Below are positions 42,640 to 55,113 of a stretch of DNA of 64,000 bases, piece by piece. A model generated the notes under the pieces. It saw only the letters and a program-made list of their open reading frames with translations, made no database searches and was not told the DNA's origin. Numbering within the stretch: position 1 is the stretch's first letter; each line of letters opens with the position of its first letter. The translations under genes and the position numbers were made by a program. The DNA lies in the NCBI GenBank assembly GCA_008828725.1, contig MEHQ01001273.1, positions 210,522-274,521 of the forward strand, in the 5' to 3' direction. This DNA comes from Saccharina japonica. Taxonomy: Eukaryota; Sar; Phaeophyceae; Laminariales; Laminariaceae.

Positions 42640-44448
42640 CGCCGCAGGCAACATCTCGCCCCCTAGACTACGGATCGTAATGATACCTACGAGGCCGTTA
42701 TTTATGTTCACTGGCCTTGCCCGGTAGGAAGTGGGTTAGTCGTGGATTGAGTCTATGTGTCATCAAATTCATTATAGAGCTCGACGGTGTGATATCTACA
42801 CCATCAGTAGACCATCGCCAAGTACGTATTATACGTTACATCTGGCCATAGCGCTTTTCTCTACTTCCTAGATCGGCACACAATGTACTCGTACATACGT
42901 GGGTCTATGGGTCTGTTCGTGTCGTACATACCAGACAACACATGCGTCAAGTACTACGACGGGGCTTCGTCTAATCAGCTCTATGGAACTCCTCTGGTAG
43001 GCTTTGACGGTTGCACGAGGAAGCTTACCATACGTGTTTTTTGAGTGTGCGAGAGATATTGTTTAAAAAAAACAAGTTGGTTTTAACGACAATTGGGCAT
43101 CACGCTGTCTATATAAAATAGATGACACCGACCGCGGCGCGCCAAGGACCCCATCAGTCCGTTAGGTCGGACTCGCTGCCATTGTTACACAACCCTTTTG
43201 ACAATTACTTAACCTGCGTCGTCCCCCCGACGGGCCCTAGCGTGAACGTCTCTGCTCGGCACGCTCCCTGCCCCCTTCCTCCTGGCTAAGGTGTTCCTTG
43301 TCCCTGCGGGTGCAACGAGTACACAGACTGAGGCAGGAGGGGACAGGCCGGGGCACTGCACGTGCGTATCGAGCGAGGTCCGTCTCGTTTGCCGTGATAT
43401 TAAGTCACAATGGTTTCGCGACGGTTGAACGCGTCCTCGGACCTGTTCACACCTATATGTATCATAACACGACGGGCCGGTCGCCTGTTCGGACCTACCG
43501 TCCCTGTGTGTCGGTTCCCGGACCCGTTCCCTCAGCGCGCATGTTACAATAGGCGTGTTCAGCCTTTGCCGACGTCGCGCCCCAAATACCGGGTGACCCT
43601 GATCACCCGAAAAGCAACCCATTGTTGCCGAAACCACTCCTCGTATATAAGGTGTGGCAGACAATTGAGGCGGCGCTTCTGCGCACATGCACCAAGGTAT
43701 GCTGTCTGAATCGGTGTCTGCGTTCAGTCGTCTTTGTTATTGGTCCTTGTTCTGCATCTCGGAGGATAACTCGTTCATAATCCGACCCGTGTCTGTGACG
43801 ACCGCCCCCCGGGGTGACCCCCGTAGGTTCGAGATTCCATGCGCGGCTGACTTCTGTATCACTAGGCGTTTCTGCCGTCTTAGTTCTGCGCCGAGTGCTG
43901 TTCTGTGAATCTCTAATACATGCTCGGCGGTGCTTCGGCGGTTGCGATGCTTTGGGGCGCGGTCCGGACCCGGACCCGCGCCGGAGGGGCCTGTCTTCAT
44001 CAAACACCTCTTGTGACTCTCGTGGTTGTGCCGTCGACGACACGAAAACCTTTCAAGTCACCGAAATGTCGCTGTTTTTTCGTTTTTGTTTTCGTGACGT
44101 CTTCCGAGCGGGCTGCCAGAGACCCTGACAGCGTTTCCCACGACTCCACAATACGGTCTCGTCAGAGTCACGTGGGTGTCCGCGCGCTTGTACTGCAGCA
44201 CTGCCTGCCGCGTGCTCTGATATAATCCTTACCGAATTATGCTATGTTATGTATGCATTTATGTTTCTATGTGCCACTTCTGTACCACGAGTTCGGTCTG
44301 AGGTCGACTGAGCGCCTCCCCATCAGGAAGCCGCGAGCATGCTGACCCGCTTCCCGACCCCGATTCGGCCGAAACCGACCGTGTGCCTGACTGCCCGCGG
44401 CCGGTGCGTTTCCCTCGACGCTGCTCCGCCGACCACTGCTTTGGCCCT
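42640..44448. other. GC-rich stretch without a recognisable gene
   Basis: 43100-44448 is richer in G+C than its neighbours, has several overlapping frames of 90-160 codons, and no domain I can name. It adjoins the duplicated segment and may be part of an old retroelement or a decayed gene. Confidence 0.3.
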
Positions 44449-46954
44449 GCAGTGTGCGTGTGCTTCGAGCATGTACGTCTGGGTTTGCATCCGCCGTATT
44501 GGTGGGTGATACTACGCGGGTAGTTCCGTCTGTAGTAAGGGAGGTGTAAGCCGTTCGCCGGATTGGCGCTGCGACCTGCACGACGGTAAGTCGGCTAGCC
44601 TCGTACCCCAGCATTGGTGCCGGTGCGAAGCTCCGTCTGAGCGAGGGCCCTTGCCCCGCTGGTTTTCGCCTGGCATACTGCCGAGAAACTACGGCGCCCT
44701 CTGCGATGACCGAGTAGAATGTGATGGGGTGCCCGGCATTCCGCGCTGGTTACACGGTACGGGCGGTCACAAATATGTTGTACGCCGAGGTTTCGGTGGC
44801 CCCTCTGCCTCTGAACATGAATATAAATCAGTCTTCTGCGGGATCGTTCCTGACGACTGTCCCGGGAGGGAGTTATCTTCCCCCCGTAATCATGCGGCGA
44901 CGCCAGTGTAAACCTTCGTGGGTGGCATCGGCACTGCTGGTCTGTTTTTGGGGGTCTGTGTGACCCTGCAAGGGCGAGGTGGACGACGCTCGGCATCTGC
45001 ATCTGCTCTGGGTCTGAGTCTGAGTCTGGGTCTGCGTCTGCGTCGGGGTCTGAATGAGTCTCCGGCGAAGTTGAGACTGACGCCACGTACGGAAGGTGAT
45101 AGCGGCATCTCGTACTCTGGGAGCGGCGGGGCGTGAACCTTTTCATGTCTGCATAGGGTAATCCGGTTCTCTGTTCGCGCCCTGCCTCCTGAAATGATTG
45201 AAACTGCGGAAAGCCTCGACACTGGCCGAGTACCACCAAAGCGGGGGATCTTGCCCTCCTGCTAACTTATTTATTTTGTTTATGTCAATGCGAAAACGGT
45301 GGGACAGGCAGTTCCTTTGAGTCTGACTTCAAATCTGCGTTTGGGTCTGGGTCTGATTCTGAAACTGGACGAGCCTCTTGGTATGCGTGTACTCAAACGG
45401 TGGATGGCACCGCTGAGTCTGCATCGAAAGCTGAATGAGCCCCCCGTGGGGTCGGTACTGACGACCCAGTGCGAGAGGATACCTGGCCCTCGTACTCGGG
45501 CACACGAAAAATACCAGTCGTATGTCCCGAAGCATCGTAAACATGTATGCATGACATATAGACACCCGAACGGTCCTTTATGTGTGTATGGACAGAGGGA
45601 AAAATAGGTATATTTGATGGAAGCTTCAGACAAAACAAACCGAGCCATATCGAAGAATATTCGCATTCATTATACGTTTATTATTGAGGCCGCAAAGAGC
45701 AAAAGCCGGCACCCCCGGCATATTTGTAATGAAGGATATGCATAACTTTTAAGTAGTACGCCATACTCGAATTCATAATGAAATTCAGGGTGTAAACTGC
45801 CCTAATTTCGGTATAAAAATGACCGAATTATCATGTCCGTCTTACTGTAAAATCGAGCCTGAAGTTGTCAAGTCTCGATCGTATAGATGTGTGGGGACTT
45901 TTTTTGCATCGAAATCACTTTGTTTCTTTAAAGAGCTGAACAAAAAGGTGCAGGCAAAATCTTTAAAGCCCCCTTATATTTTGGTGCCATCAAAACTGAA
46001 AATTCGCACCCACTCAACACCACCTCTCCGCGCCTGCAACAGTACAGGACACTTGAAAATAGACGGGAAACGTGGTCCAGGCCGGGTTTGATTTCTTCTT
46101 CTAGAGTGTGGGTTCGTTCTTCCCTATCCCCTTCAGCATAGTGACCGCTGACGAATTTACAACGATATACAGGGTGGAATTGCCGCGTAAATCTCAGACT
46201 ATCTTCCATGTATGCCTTGTTTTTTCACTCACAGTCAGTACGTGGTATCTGTTAAAAACCTGGGAGTGAGAACTTGGGGGTGGTATTTGAGACCACTTTT
46301 ATTTTTATATCTATTTGCACGATTTGTACATTAATTTGTAATTAAAACGGTGCTTACATTTCTGGACGGAGTGGTAAATTTTAATACTGACGTACGTAGG
46401 CCTTTGTATTCAGCGAGGAACGCCAGTAGAAGAAGAGTAGTCTTTGAGAACCTTTGCTCAACATTACCATAACAGCAGTATGCCGAGAGCCTCTTACATT
46501 CACCAAACGTGCAGGAGATTCTTGACTGCTGTCGCCTCCTGTGGTTGCCCTAAACTTCATACAGGACACACCTGAAGTTATAGAATACGAAATGACGAAA
46601 CATATATGTGTAACCTTGGATTTCCTCGGGCTGAGGAATCCGGCAGTCTTGTTCAGAAAGCGCAAACTAGCCTCAAGAAAAATAACTCACCCAATCCCCA
46701 ATCCCCCCAAAAAACTCGTTAAAAGTTCGGTCTAGAAAAGGACATTTTTTCCGATTATGGCACTCGGTATTTCGAAGTTGAGTGTTTTGTTTGAACCGGG
46801 TAATTGTTTTCAACACAAACCAAAACAAACCGTGTACCAATTTCATCTTCGTCCCAAACAACCGTGCGTAGTATGCTTACTTTCCATTTCATATGAGTAA
46901 ACCAGAAACAAAATTGGGGTCTATACCACACTATTTGTCTTTTTTCATTTTCTT

Positions 46955-47610
46955 CCATTGAAGTAATTTTTTACTTCCATGAAGAAAGTAAAAGTTTACT
47001 TTCATGAAAGGTTTTTCACTTCCTTTCTTCCATAAAAAACAATACTTCCGTGATTTGTTTTTTGCTTTCATGGAAGAAAATTACATACAGGAACGTTTTT
47101 TTTCTTCACCTTCATGGAAGTAAAATGTCTTATGGAAGCAAACCGTATTACTTCCGGGAAAGTGAAAACACTTTCATGCTTCCGTACAAGTGTCCGTCTG
47201 AAGAGAGCGTTCGGTCACTATTGATGGACAGACAGGTCTAGTGTGGCTCCGCGCTGCGCGCTACACGGTTTTGAACATCCGGTTTGTAGTTGGTCCTCGT
47301 TTTGGTAATCGGGATGGGCCCAACATTATGAGTGGGACGGCGTACCAACTGGGAGCAGAGAGGGGGTGAATTCATGCCCTCGCTTCCATGTTGTACGTAT
47401 TGTGCAAGTAAAATGTAATATACTTGCACTTCCATCACCCGGAAGTAAAAACCCTTCTATGGACGTAAACTTTTCCTTCCATAGAAGTAAGCAAAACAGT
47501 TCGTGGAAGTAAATTTTACTTCCACGAAAGTAAAAACAACTACCTGGGAAGTAATATTTACTTCCATGGAAAGCTTTTTGCTTCAGTGGACACTTTCATG
47601 GAAGTAAACT
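46955..47610. repeat. TTTACTTCC / GGAAGTAAA cluster 2
   Basis: The same motif as at 19850-20560, in both orientations, around a non-motif core at 47235-47395 that is inverted relative to 20040-20190. The core includes GGTAATCGGGATGGGCCCAA and GTACCAACTGGGAGCAGAG. Confidence 0.85.
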
Positions 47611-47653
47611 CAATGGCCAAATATTGGGCTAGATCGTTTTTCCCGGAACATTA

Positions 47654-48025
47654 CTATTTCGGGAGTTTGATGGAGAGAGATGACACAATGCTGAGCAAGA
47701 TGCGGGAATACATTTGTTGCACGAGTGTACCACCTGTGATACCAAACGGAGGGAGGCAGAGCAGCGAATAAAGTGGGAGAGTTAGCCGTAGAGTTTGACA
47801 GTGATACAGATACATAAATACAATACGAGCAAGCTCGTACGCAGGCACATATCCACACATCGGAGTGTCCTGATTCTGGTGTACATACTTCAGGACAGAT
47901 GCATGCAGTACGCAAAATATGTTGCTAATCTGATAATTAAGACGTTCACGCTGGGTCTTTGCGGGGGGGGGTATTAAGCGACCTCTTCGTACTGAAAATA
48001 GTGTGGAACCAACCCAGTCTTGCAT
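47654..48025 (-). CDS. Anonymous frame kept open in both duplicate segments (copy 1)
   Basis: A 123-residue frame (MQDWVGSTLFSVRRGRL...) is also open at 52775-53185, where it is extended N-terminally by LRISYFWPNWNY. Well-kept words are LHASVLKYVHQNQ and MCGYVPAYELARIVFMYL. About 14 residues differ over about 105, so amino-acid change is frequent and selection is not obvious. No family is recognised. Confidence 0.2.
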   Translation of the reverse strand: MQDWVGSTLFSVRRGRLIPPPAKTQRERLNYQISNIFCVLHASVLKYVHQNQDTPMCGYVPAYELARIVFMYLYHCQTLRLTLPLYSLLCLPPFGITGGTLVQQMYSRILLSIVSSLSIKLPK

Positions 48026-48459
48026 AATAATTCCAGTTTGGCCAGGAATAAGAGATTCTTAACATCTGTCGCGTACTGTATCTGTATTGCCGGTAGATTA
48101 TGGTAGAACACGGCCTGCCCGAGATACGATGGTACCGCCTACATACGCAAGCGCAGTCTCCTTCGAGTTTCCAGCGTCGCACCGCTTCTTTGCATAAGGG
48201 TCTCTTCTCTTTGAATTAAGTGCCGTTGTTCTTAGTTCATCCTGTACATACCCGAATGGTCTCTGCAATTCCCGGCACGGTGGCGCATCGGCAGCAGCAA
48301 ACGGGCGCGGCCTCACCTATGAGATACCTTTCCGAGCGCCTCCCCCCCCCCCTCCACCTACACCCCACCTCGTCTCGAAAGGGGTGCGTGGTCCATGGCC
48401 AAAATACGAAGACGTACAACAAATGAGCTGCCCCTCCCCCCCCCCCTCCACCTATGCAG

Positions 48460-48574
48460 GAACGCCTACCTCGTGAGCGAGTGGCGCAAGAGGGGCAAGG
48501 ACAAGAAGGACGCCACGAACTTCGGCTACACCACGCTCCTTCCCGACAACATCCCCCAGTCCACCAACATCTAA
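48460..48574 (+). CDS. Orphan 3'-terminal exon of an unidentified gene
   Basis: After a pyrimidine tract and TATGCAG acceptor, a GC-rich frame reads NAYLVSEWRKRGKDKKDATN then FGYTTLLPDNIPQSTNI and stops at TAA (48572). Codon choice (AAG, GAC, CTC, ACC) is far more biased than in the surroundings and resembles the intact gene at 18132. It lies just outside the end of the duplicated segment (48425), and no upstream exon is recognisable, so the gene's front was probably lost or displaced when the duplicated block landed. I do not recognise the protein. Confidence 0.45.
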
Positions 48575-49005
48575 CGATGCCGCTTTGTTGAAGCACGCAA
48601 GAAAGCATCGCCTGCTCGACCATTTTCACTTACATATAGTGCCGTAGTTACCCTCTGTGGGGTGGTTACGGGAGGTTGAGAATACCTCCGTCTATTTGCA
48701 TGCTGGTGACCCTCCCCAGGAGAAGAGTTTCTATTTGTATCCTTGCTTCACGTCGGTCTTGGTGTGGTTTGTTGAATGTTGCTAGAGCTAGAGCTAGAGT
48801 TTGAGCCAGGGCCGCGTTTAGTTACGTACAAATTGTTTGTTTGCCTCCGTCCGAGAGACAGGATAAGTAGAGTTGATGTTTTATCCGCGTTCTTGCTTTT
48901 GAGCAGTTTCGGCCGAATTCTGCCTGCGGGCCAGAATCACGCATCTACGATAGGAAAGCAGGGAGGTGGTGGAAAGGACCCCGCCCGCGTGGTGTAAAAA
49001 AATCA
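48575..49005. other. No supported gene
   Basis: Likely 3' flank of the orphan exon, with a short TAGAGC repeat at 48780-48800. Nothing else is recognised. Confidence 0.4.
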
Positions 49006-49009
49006 GGGC

Positions 49010-49300
49010 CTTCCTCGGGAAAATTCCCGCAGGATTTCACGGGAATTGGGTTTTTTCTCGTTCCCGTGCAAATATCGTTCCCGTGATCCCACCCAAACTG
49101 TTCCCGAAGAAATCTTGATAATCCCGTTCCCATCCAAACAGATTTCGTGGAAATAGCTGATTTCCTGTGGTTTCCCGTTCCCGTTCCGTAAAATCCCGTG
49201 GAAATCTTGACTTCCCAAATCCCGTGCATACCAAAGCTGTTGAAAAAAAAGACATTCCCGCGGGAACTATTCCCGCGTCTTCAGCGTGCACGGGATAACC
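49010..49300. repeat. TTCCCG / CGGGAA motif cluster
   Basis: About twenty TTCCCG or CGGGAA words in 290 bp, both orientations, including ATTCCCGCGGGAACTATTCC. Same design as the other motif clusters with a different word. Confidence 0.8.
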
Positions 49301-49439
49301 AAACGGGATCAGCGCGTATACGCCGAACGATGCCTCGAGTACTCGTACCTACAAGGTACATAAATATTATACTACAAGTACGTATGATATGATTCCAATG
49401 TTATGTTCTGTAGGGTTTGTGGATTTAGGGTACGGGTAT

Positions 49440-49551
49440 AGGAGTGTTACAGAACTTACAGAAGTTCCGGGTATTGTGACACAGACGTACAGAACTCACA
49501 GAAGTTCCGGGTACTGTGACACAGGCGTACAGAACTCACAGAAGTTCCGTN
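49440..49551. repeat. About 41-bp tandem repeat ending at an N
   Basis: Three units of ACAGAAGTTCCGGGTACTGT, then GACACAGGCGTACAGAACTC. The third breaks at N (49551), directly followed by the second copy of the 4-kb segment. The join is therefore not proven by the sequence. Confidence 0.9.
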
Positions 49552-52067
49552 AGTGTGCGTGTGCTTCGAGCATGTACGTCTGGGTTTGCATCCGCCGTAT
49601 TGGTGGGTGATACTACGCGGGTAGTTCCGTCTGTAGTAAGGGAGGTGTAAGCCGTTCCCAGGATTGGCGCTGCGACCTGCACGACGGTAAGTCGGCTAGC
49701 CTCGTACCCCAGCATTGGTGCCGGTGCGAAGCTCCGTCTGAGCGAGGGCCCTTGCCCCGCTGGTTTTCGCCTGGCATACTGCCGAGAAACTACGGCGCCC
49801 TCTGCGATGACCGAGTAGAATGTGATGGGGTGCCCGGCGTTCCGCGCTGGTTACACGGTACGGGCGGTCACAAATATGTTGTACGCCGAGGTTTCGGTGG
49901 CTCCTCTGCCTCTGAACATGAATATAAATCAGTCTTCTGCGGGATCGTTCCTGACGACTGTCCCGGGAGGGAGTTATCTTCCCCCCGTAATCATGCGGCG
50001 ACGCCAGTGTAAACCTTCGTGGGTGGCATCGGCACTGCTGGTCTGTTTTTTGGGGGTCTGTGTGACCCTGCAAGGGCGAGGTGGACGACGCTCGGCATCT
50101 GCATCTGCTCTGGGTCTGAGCCTGAGTCTGGGTCTGCGTCTGGGTCTGGGTCTGAATGAGTCTCCGGCGAAGTCGAGCCTGACGCCACGCACGGAAGGTG
50201 ATAGCGGTATCTCGTACTCTGGGAGCGGCGGGGTGTGAACCTTCTCCTGCCTGCAAAGGGTAATCCGGTTCTCTGTTCGCGCCCTGCCTCCTGAAATGAT
50301 CGAAACTGCGGAAAGCCTCGACACTGACCGAATACCACCAAAGCGGGGGATCTTGCCCTCCTGCTAACTTATTTATTTTGTTTATGTCAGTGCGAAAACG
50401 GTGGGATGGGCAGTTCCTTTGAGTCTGACTTCAAATCTGCGTTTGCGTCTGGGTCTGATTCTGAAACTAAACGAGCCTCTTGGTATGCGTGTACTCAAAC
50501 GGCGGATGGCACCGCTGAGTCTGCATCGAAAACTGAATGAGCCTCCCGTGGGGTCGGTACTGACGATCCAGCGGGAGAGGATACCTGGCCCTCGTACTCG
50601 GGCACACGAAAAATACCAGTCGTATGTCCCGAAGCATCGTAAACATGTATGCATGACATATAGACACCCAAACGGTCCTTATGTGTGTATGGACAGAGGG
50701 AAAAATAGGTATATTTGATGGAAGCTGCAGACAAAACAAACCGAGCCATATCGAAAAATACTCGCATTCATTATACGTTTATTATTGAGGCCGCACCGAA
50801 CAAAAGCCGGCACCCCCGGCATATTTGTAATGAAGGATATGCATAACTTTTAAGTAGTACGCCATACTCGAATTCATAATGAAATTCAGGGTGTAAACTG
50901 CCCTAATTTCGGTATAAAAATGACCGCATTATCATGTCCGTCTTACTGTAAAATCGAGCCTGAAGTTGTCAAGTCTCGATCGTATAGATGTGTGGGGACT
51001 TTTTTTGCATCGAAATCACTTTGTTTCTTTAAAGAGCTGAAAAAAAAGGTGCAGGCAAAATCTTTAAAGAGGGCCCCCCTATATTTTGGTGCCATCAAAA
51101 ATAAAACTTCGCACGCACTCAACACCACCTCTCCGCGCCTGCAACAGTACAGGACACTTAAAAATAGACAGGAAACGTGGTCCAGGCCAGGTTTGATTTC
51201 TTCTTCGAGAGTGTGGGTTCGTTCTTCCCTATCCCCTTCAGCATAGTGACCGCTGACGAATTTACAACGATATACAGGGTGGAATTGCCGCGTAAATCTC
51301 AGACTATCTTCCATGTATGCCTTGTTTTTTCACTCACAGTCAGTACGCGGTATCTGTTAAAAACCTGGGAGTGAGAACTTGGGGGTGGTACGATTTGACA
51401 CCACTTTTATTTTTATATCTATTTGCACGATTTGTACATTAATTTGTAATTAAAACGGTGCTTACATTTCTGGACGGAGTGGTAAAGTTTAATACTGACG
51501 TACGTAGGCCTTTGTATTCAGCGAGGAACGCCAGTAGAAATTCAATATACTAGTAGAAGAGTAGTCTTTGAGAACCTTTGCTCAACATTACCATCACAGC
51601 AGTATGCCGAGAGCCTCTTACATTCACCAAACGTGCAGGAGATTCTTGACTGCTGTCGCCTCCTGTGGTTGCCCTAAACTTCATACAGGACACACCTGTA
51701 GTTATAGAACACGAAATGACGAAATATATATGTGTTACCTTGGATTTCCTCGGGCTGAGGAATCCGGCAGTCTTGTTCACAAAGCGCAAACTAGCCCCGA
51801 GAAACATAACCCACCCAATCCCCCCAAAAAACTCGTTAAAAGTTCGGTCTAGAAAAGGACATTTTTTCCGATTATGGCACTCGGTATTTCGAAGTTGAGT
51901 GTTTTGTTTGAACCGGATAATTGTTTTCAACACAAACCTAAACAAACCGTGTACCAACTTCATCTTCGTCCCAAACAACCGTGCGTAGTATTTTTACTTT
52001 CCATTTCATAGGAGTAAACCAGAAACAAAATTGGGGTCTATACCACACGATTTATCTGTTTTCATTT

Positions 52068-52735
52068 ACTTCCATTGAAGTAATTTTTTACTTCCATGAA
52101 GAAAGTAAAAGTTTACTTCCATGAAAGGTTTTTCACTCCCTTCCATGGCATAATTTGTTTTACTCCCGTGATTTGTTTTTACTTTCATGGAAGAAAATTC
52201 ACATACAGGAACGTTTTTTTTTCTTTTCACTTTCATGGAAGTAAAACGTAAAATGTCTTATGGAGGCAAACCGTATTTACTCCCGGGGAAGTGAAATTGC
52301 TTTCATGTTTCCGTGGAAGTGTCTGTCTGAAGACCACTATTATTGGTCAGGCAGGCCTAGTGTGGTTCCGCGCTGCGCGCTACACGGTTTTCAATATCCG
52401 GTTTGTAGTCGGTCCCCGTTTTGGTAATCGGGATGGGCCCAACACTTTGAGTGGGACGGCGTACCAACTGGGAGCAGAGAGGGGGTGAATGCATGCCCTC
52501 GCTTCCATGTTATACTTATTGTGTTCAAGTAAAATTTAATTTACTTGCACTTCCATCACCCGGAACTAAAAACCCTTCAATGGAAATAAACGTTTGCGTC
52601 AATAGAAGTAAAACAGACAGTTCGTGGAAGTAAATTTTACTTCCACGAAAGTAAAAACAACTACCTGAGAAGTAATATTTACTCCCATGGAAAGTGTTTT
52701 GCTTCAGTGGGAACTTTCATGGAAGTAAACTCAAT
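52068..52735. repeat. TTTACTTCC / GGAAGTAAA cluster 3
   Basis: Counterpart of cluster 2 inside the second duplicate. The motif words have mutated (some TTTACTCCC) more than the intervening core at 52355-52510. Confidence 0.85.
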
Positions 52736-52774
52736 GGTCAAATATTGTGCAATATTGTTTTTCCCGGAGCATTA

Positions 52775-53185
52775 CTAATTCGAGAGTTTGACGGAGAGAG
52801 ATAACACAAGGCGGAGCGAGATGCGGGAATACGTTTGTTGCACGAGTGTACCACCTGTGATACTAAAAGGGGGGAGACAGAACAGCGAATAAAGAGGGAG
52901 AGTTAGCCGTAGAACTTGACAGTGATGCAGATACATAAATACAATACGAGCAAGCTCGTACGCAGGCACATATCCACACATCGGAGTGCCCTGATTCTGG
53001 TGTACATACTTCAGGACAGATGCATGCAGTACGCGACATATGTTGATAATCTGATAATTAAGACGTATACGCTGGGTCTTTGCGGGGGGGGATATTAAGC
53101 GACCTCTTCGTACTGAAAATAGTGTGGAACCAACCCAGTCTTGCATATAATTCCAGTTTGGCCAGAAATAAGAGATTCTTAACAT
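52775..53185 (-). CDS. Anonymous frame kept open in both duplicate segments (copy 2)
   Basis: 136 residues, the longer version of 47654-48025. In copy 1 one extra base in TGCATAATAATT versus TGCATATAATT shifts the N-terminal part. No family is recognised. Confidence 0.2.
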   Translation of the reverse strand: MLRISYFWPNWNYMQDWVGSTLFSVRRGRLISPPAKTQRIRLNYQIINICRVLHASVLKYVHQNQGTPMCGYVPAYELARIVFMYLHHCQVLRLTLPLYSLFCLPPFSITGGTLVQQTYSRISLRLVLSLSVKLSN

Positions 53186-53544
53186 CTATTGCGTACTGTA
53201 TCTGTATTGCCGGTAAATTATGGTAGGACACGGCCTGCCCGAGATACGATGGTACCGCTTACATACGCAAGCGCAATCTCCTTCGAGGTTCCAGCGTCAC
53301 ACCCCTTCTTTGCGCAAGGGTATCTTCTCTTTGAATTAAGTGCCGTTGTTCTCAGTTAATCCTGTACATACCCGAAAGGTCTCTGCAATTCCCGGCACGG
53401 TGGCGTATCGGCAGCAGCAAACGGGCGCGGCCTCACCTATGAGATACCTTTCCGAGCGCCCCCCCACCTACACCCCACCTCGTCTCGAAAGGGGTGCGTG
53501 GTCCATGGCCAAAATACGAAGACGTACAACAAATGAGCACGTCC

Positions 53545-54060
53545 ACCCCCCCCCCCCTGCCTGGTTGGTGAATCGCCAACGTAGGGATGCGAGCGTCCAT
53601 GGTCATACGACTAAAGCCGTGCACGACATGAGTACACCCCTTCCACTCCCTCCTCCTTCATGCCATGCCTCACATTGGCTTCCTCGCAGCAAGGAGCTCC
53701 TGCCCATGACGCATTCGGGTTGGAGCAAGAGGGTGTGCAGGGGTTGCCTCACCGTTCGCCCTGAATGATGTTTTCGAGATACACCTCACGGCGCTTCGCA
53801 CTTGGTGACTAGCAGTGTCTGCCTGGTCGGTAGAAGACCGGACATACTCCGTCCCGGCATTGTAGGAATAGGAGAGTCCATGGCCATACGACTACGGCCA
53901 TGCATGCATATCAAGTACACCCCCGTCGAGGGTCTATTGTCCAACGACTAAGTACATTGCACGACGTGAGTACACACCCCCCACAACCGTGCCCCCCACC
54001 CCCTGCCTAGCTTCCCTCTTCCCGCCCCATACCCCCCCCGCCGCCATACAAGGGCCATCC
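53545..54060 (+). repeat. Repeat G, copies 3 and 4, with C-rich spacers
   Basis: A partial copy at 53560-53640 (GTAGGGATGCGAGCGTCCAT) and a full copy at 53785-53925 (CGGCGCTTCGCACTTGGTG to TATCAAGTACACCCCC), separated by C-rich sequence with no supported gene. Confidence 0.7.
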
Positions 54061-54103
54061 ATTTTCCTCTCTTACCATGATGGTCGACTTTTTTTTACGT
54101 ATA

Positions 54104-54356
54104 AACGCGTGCTACGATAGAGGTAGAGCACCTTTTGACGGGTTTTGTTTCCGAATGATCAGACTCCTTAACCCAAATTCGTCGGACTTTTTTTTTGTTT
54201 TGCTGCAATGTTTTTCGTAGCATGCTTACATACGTCATGGGATTGTCCATCGGGTAGCACTATTATTCTCCTCCAAAATATACCTACTATTAGTATGGAG
54301 CTCCTCAAGTGAGGAGCTCAGAAAAAACATGGCGAACCTCTACCGTAGCATGCGTC
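54104..54356 (+). mobile_element. GACGC-MITE, complete, TSD TATA
   Basis: AACGCGTGCTACGATAGAGG to CTCTACCGTAGCATGCGTC, with TATA at 54100-54103 and 54357-54360. Confidence 0.94.
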
Positions 54357-54619
54357 TATACAGGGTTGAGCAAACGAGTGTGGAGAGGTAGCCTCGCCGT
54401 TGGGGGTGCATTATTTTCCGAGCCACTCCCCCCCCTCCTGATCGGTTAAAACGCGAAGTTCTCTGTCCCAGCGTTGTTAAGAGGAGTGCAAGGGCCTATG
54501 GTTATGCGACGACGCCTGTACATGGCATCAGTAGACCCCCCCCCCCCACCACACGCGCGCACACAGCCCGCCCTCCTCATCCCGCCTCCTCTCCCTCCGC
54601 CATACATTGCACTACAAAT

Positions 54620-54916
54620 GACGAGCGGTACGGTAGGGGTGCGCCATCGAGCTTTTTTTTGCCGAAGCTTCTTGCTGGAGGCAGCTCTATATTGATAGTA
54701 AGTAAGAAAATCGAGTTTCTAGCGACACAAAAAAGCGCTACCCGACGAATGAACAGTCCCGTGGTCTAAACGGTTAATCTAAGGAACAATGTTGCAAGTA
54801 CAATAAATGACACGTCCGATGAGTGTTTGGGTTAAGGAGCCCGATTTTTCATGTTCAGAAACGTTTTTTCAAGCCAAAAATGAAAGTGCCAGGCCTATTA
54901 TATCGTAACACGCGTT
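54620..54916 (-). mobile_element. GACGC-MITE, diverged; hosts the duplication breakpoint
   Basis: GACGAGCGGTACGGTAGGGG at the left; TATATCGTAACACGCGTT at the right. The tandem duplication of the following 4.8 kb starts inside it at about 54706 (AGAAAATCGAGTTTCTAGCG). Confidence 0.75.
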
Positions 54917-55113
54917 CGATGTCTTCCATTTGTCAAGAGTTGTTTTTTTTTGTCTGTGACGTATTTGGTTTCCGTCAAGTCATCAGAGGAGCTCTCCGTT
55001 AGAGGAAAACATTTCGGGAAAACCGTGCCACCCCTATCTTAAACGGCCTCGCATTTTCCTCCCACCAATAGGGGGTCTGTTGTCGCGCTTATATAGGTAT
55101 TCGACTTCGGCTA

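Larger units (their letters stand above)
44449..48425. repeat. 4-kb segmental duplication, copy 1
   Basis: From CAGTGTGCGTGTGCTTCGAG to CGTACAACAAATGAGC it matches 49551-53536 with only scattered substitutions and small indels. It includes a CTGGGT/CTGAGT hexanucleotide run (45005-45058), a TTTACTTCC cluster (46955-47610) and conserved anonymous frames. Confidence 0.95.
49551..53536. repeat. 4-kb segmental duplication, copy 2
   Basis: Mirrors 44449-48425 at an offset of 5101 rising to 5120. The hexanucleotide run (50115-50158) is shortened or rearranged. It may be a true duplication or the second haplotype placed in line. Confidence 0.93.

Noticed and set aside
43209..44225. GC-rich overlapping frames as a real gene
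   Set aside because: Several frames on both strands are equally open; no conserved motif or codon-bias contrast could be established without a search.
44595..45239. 214-codon minus-strand frame with Asp-Pro repeats, partly shared with 49696-50256
   Set aside because: The repeat is the CTGGGT hexanucleotide, the frames differ between the duplicates, and no domain is visible.
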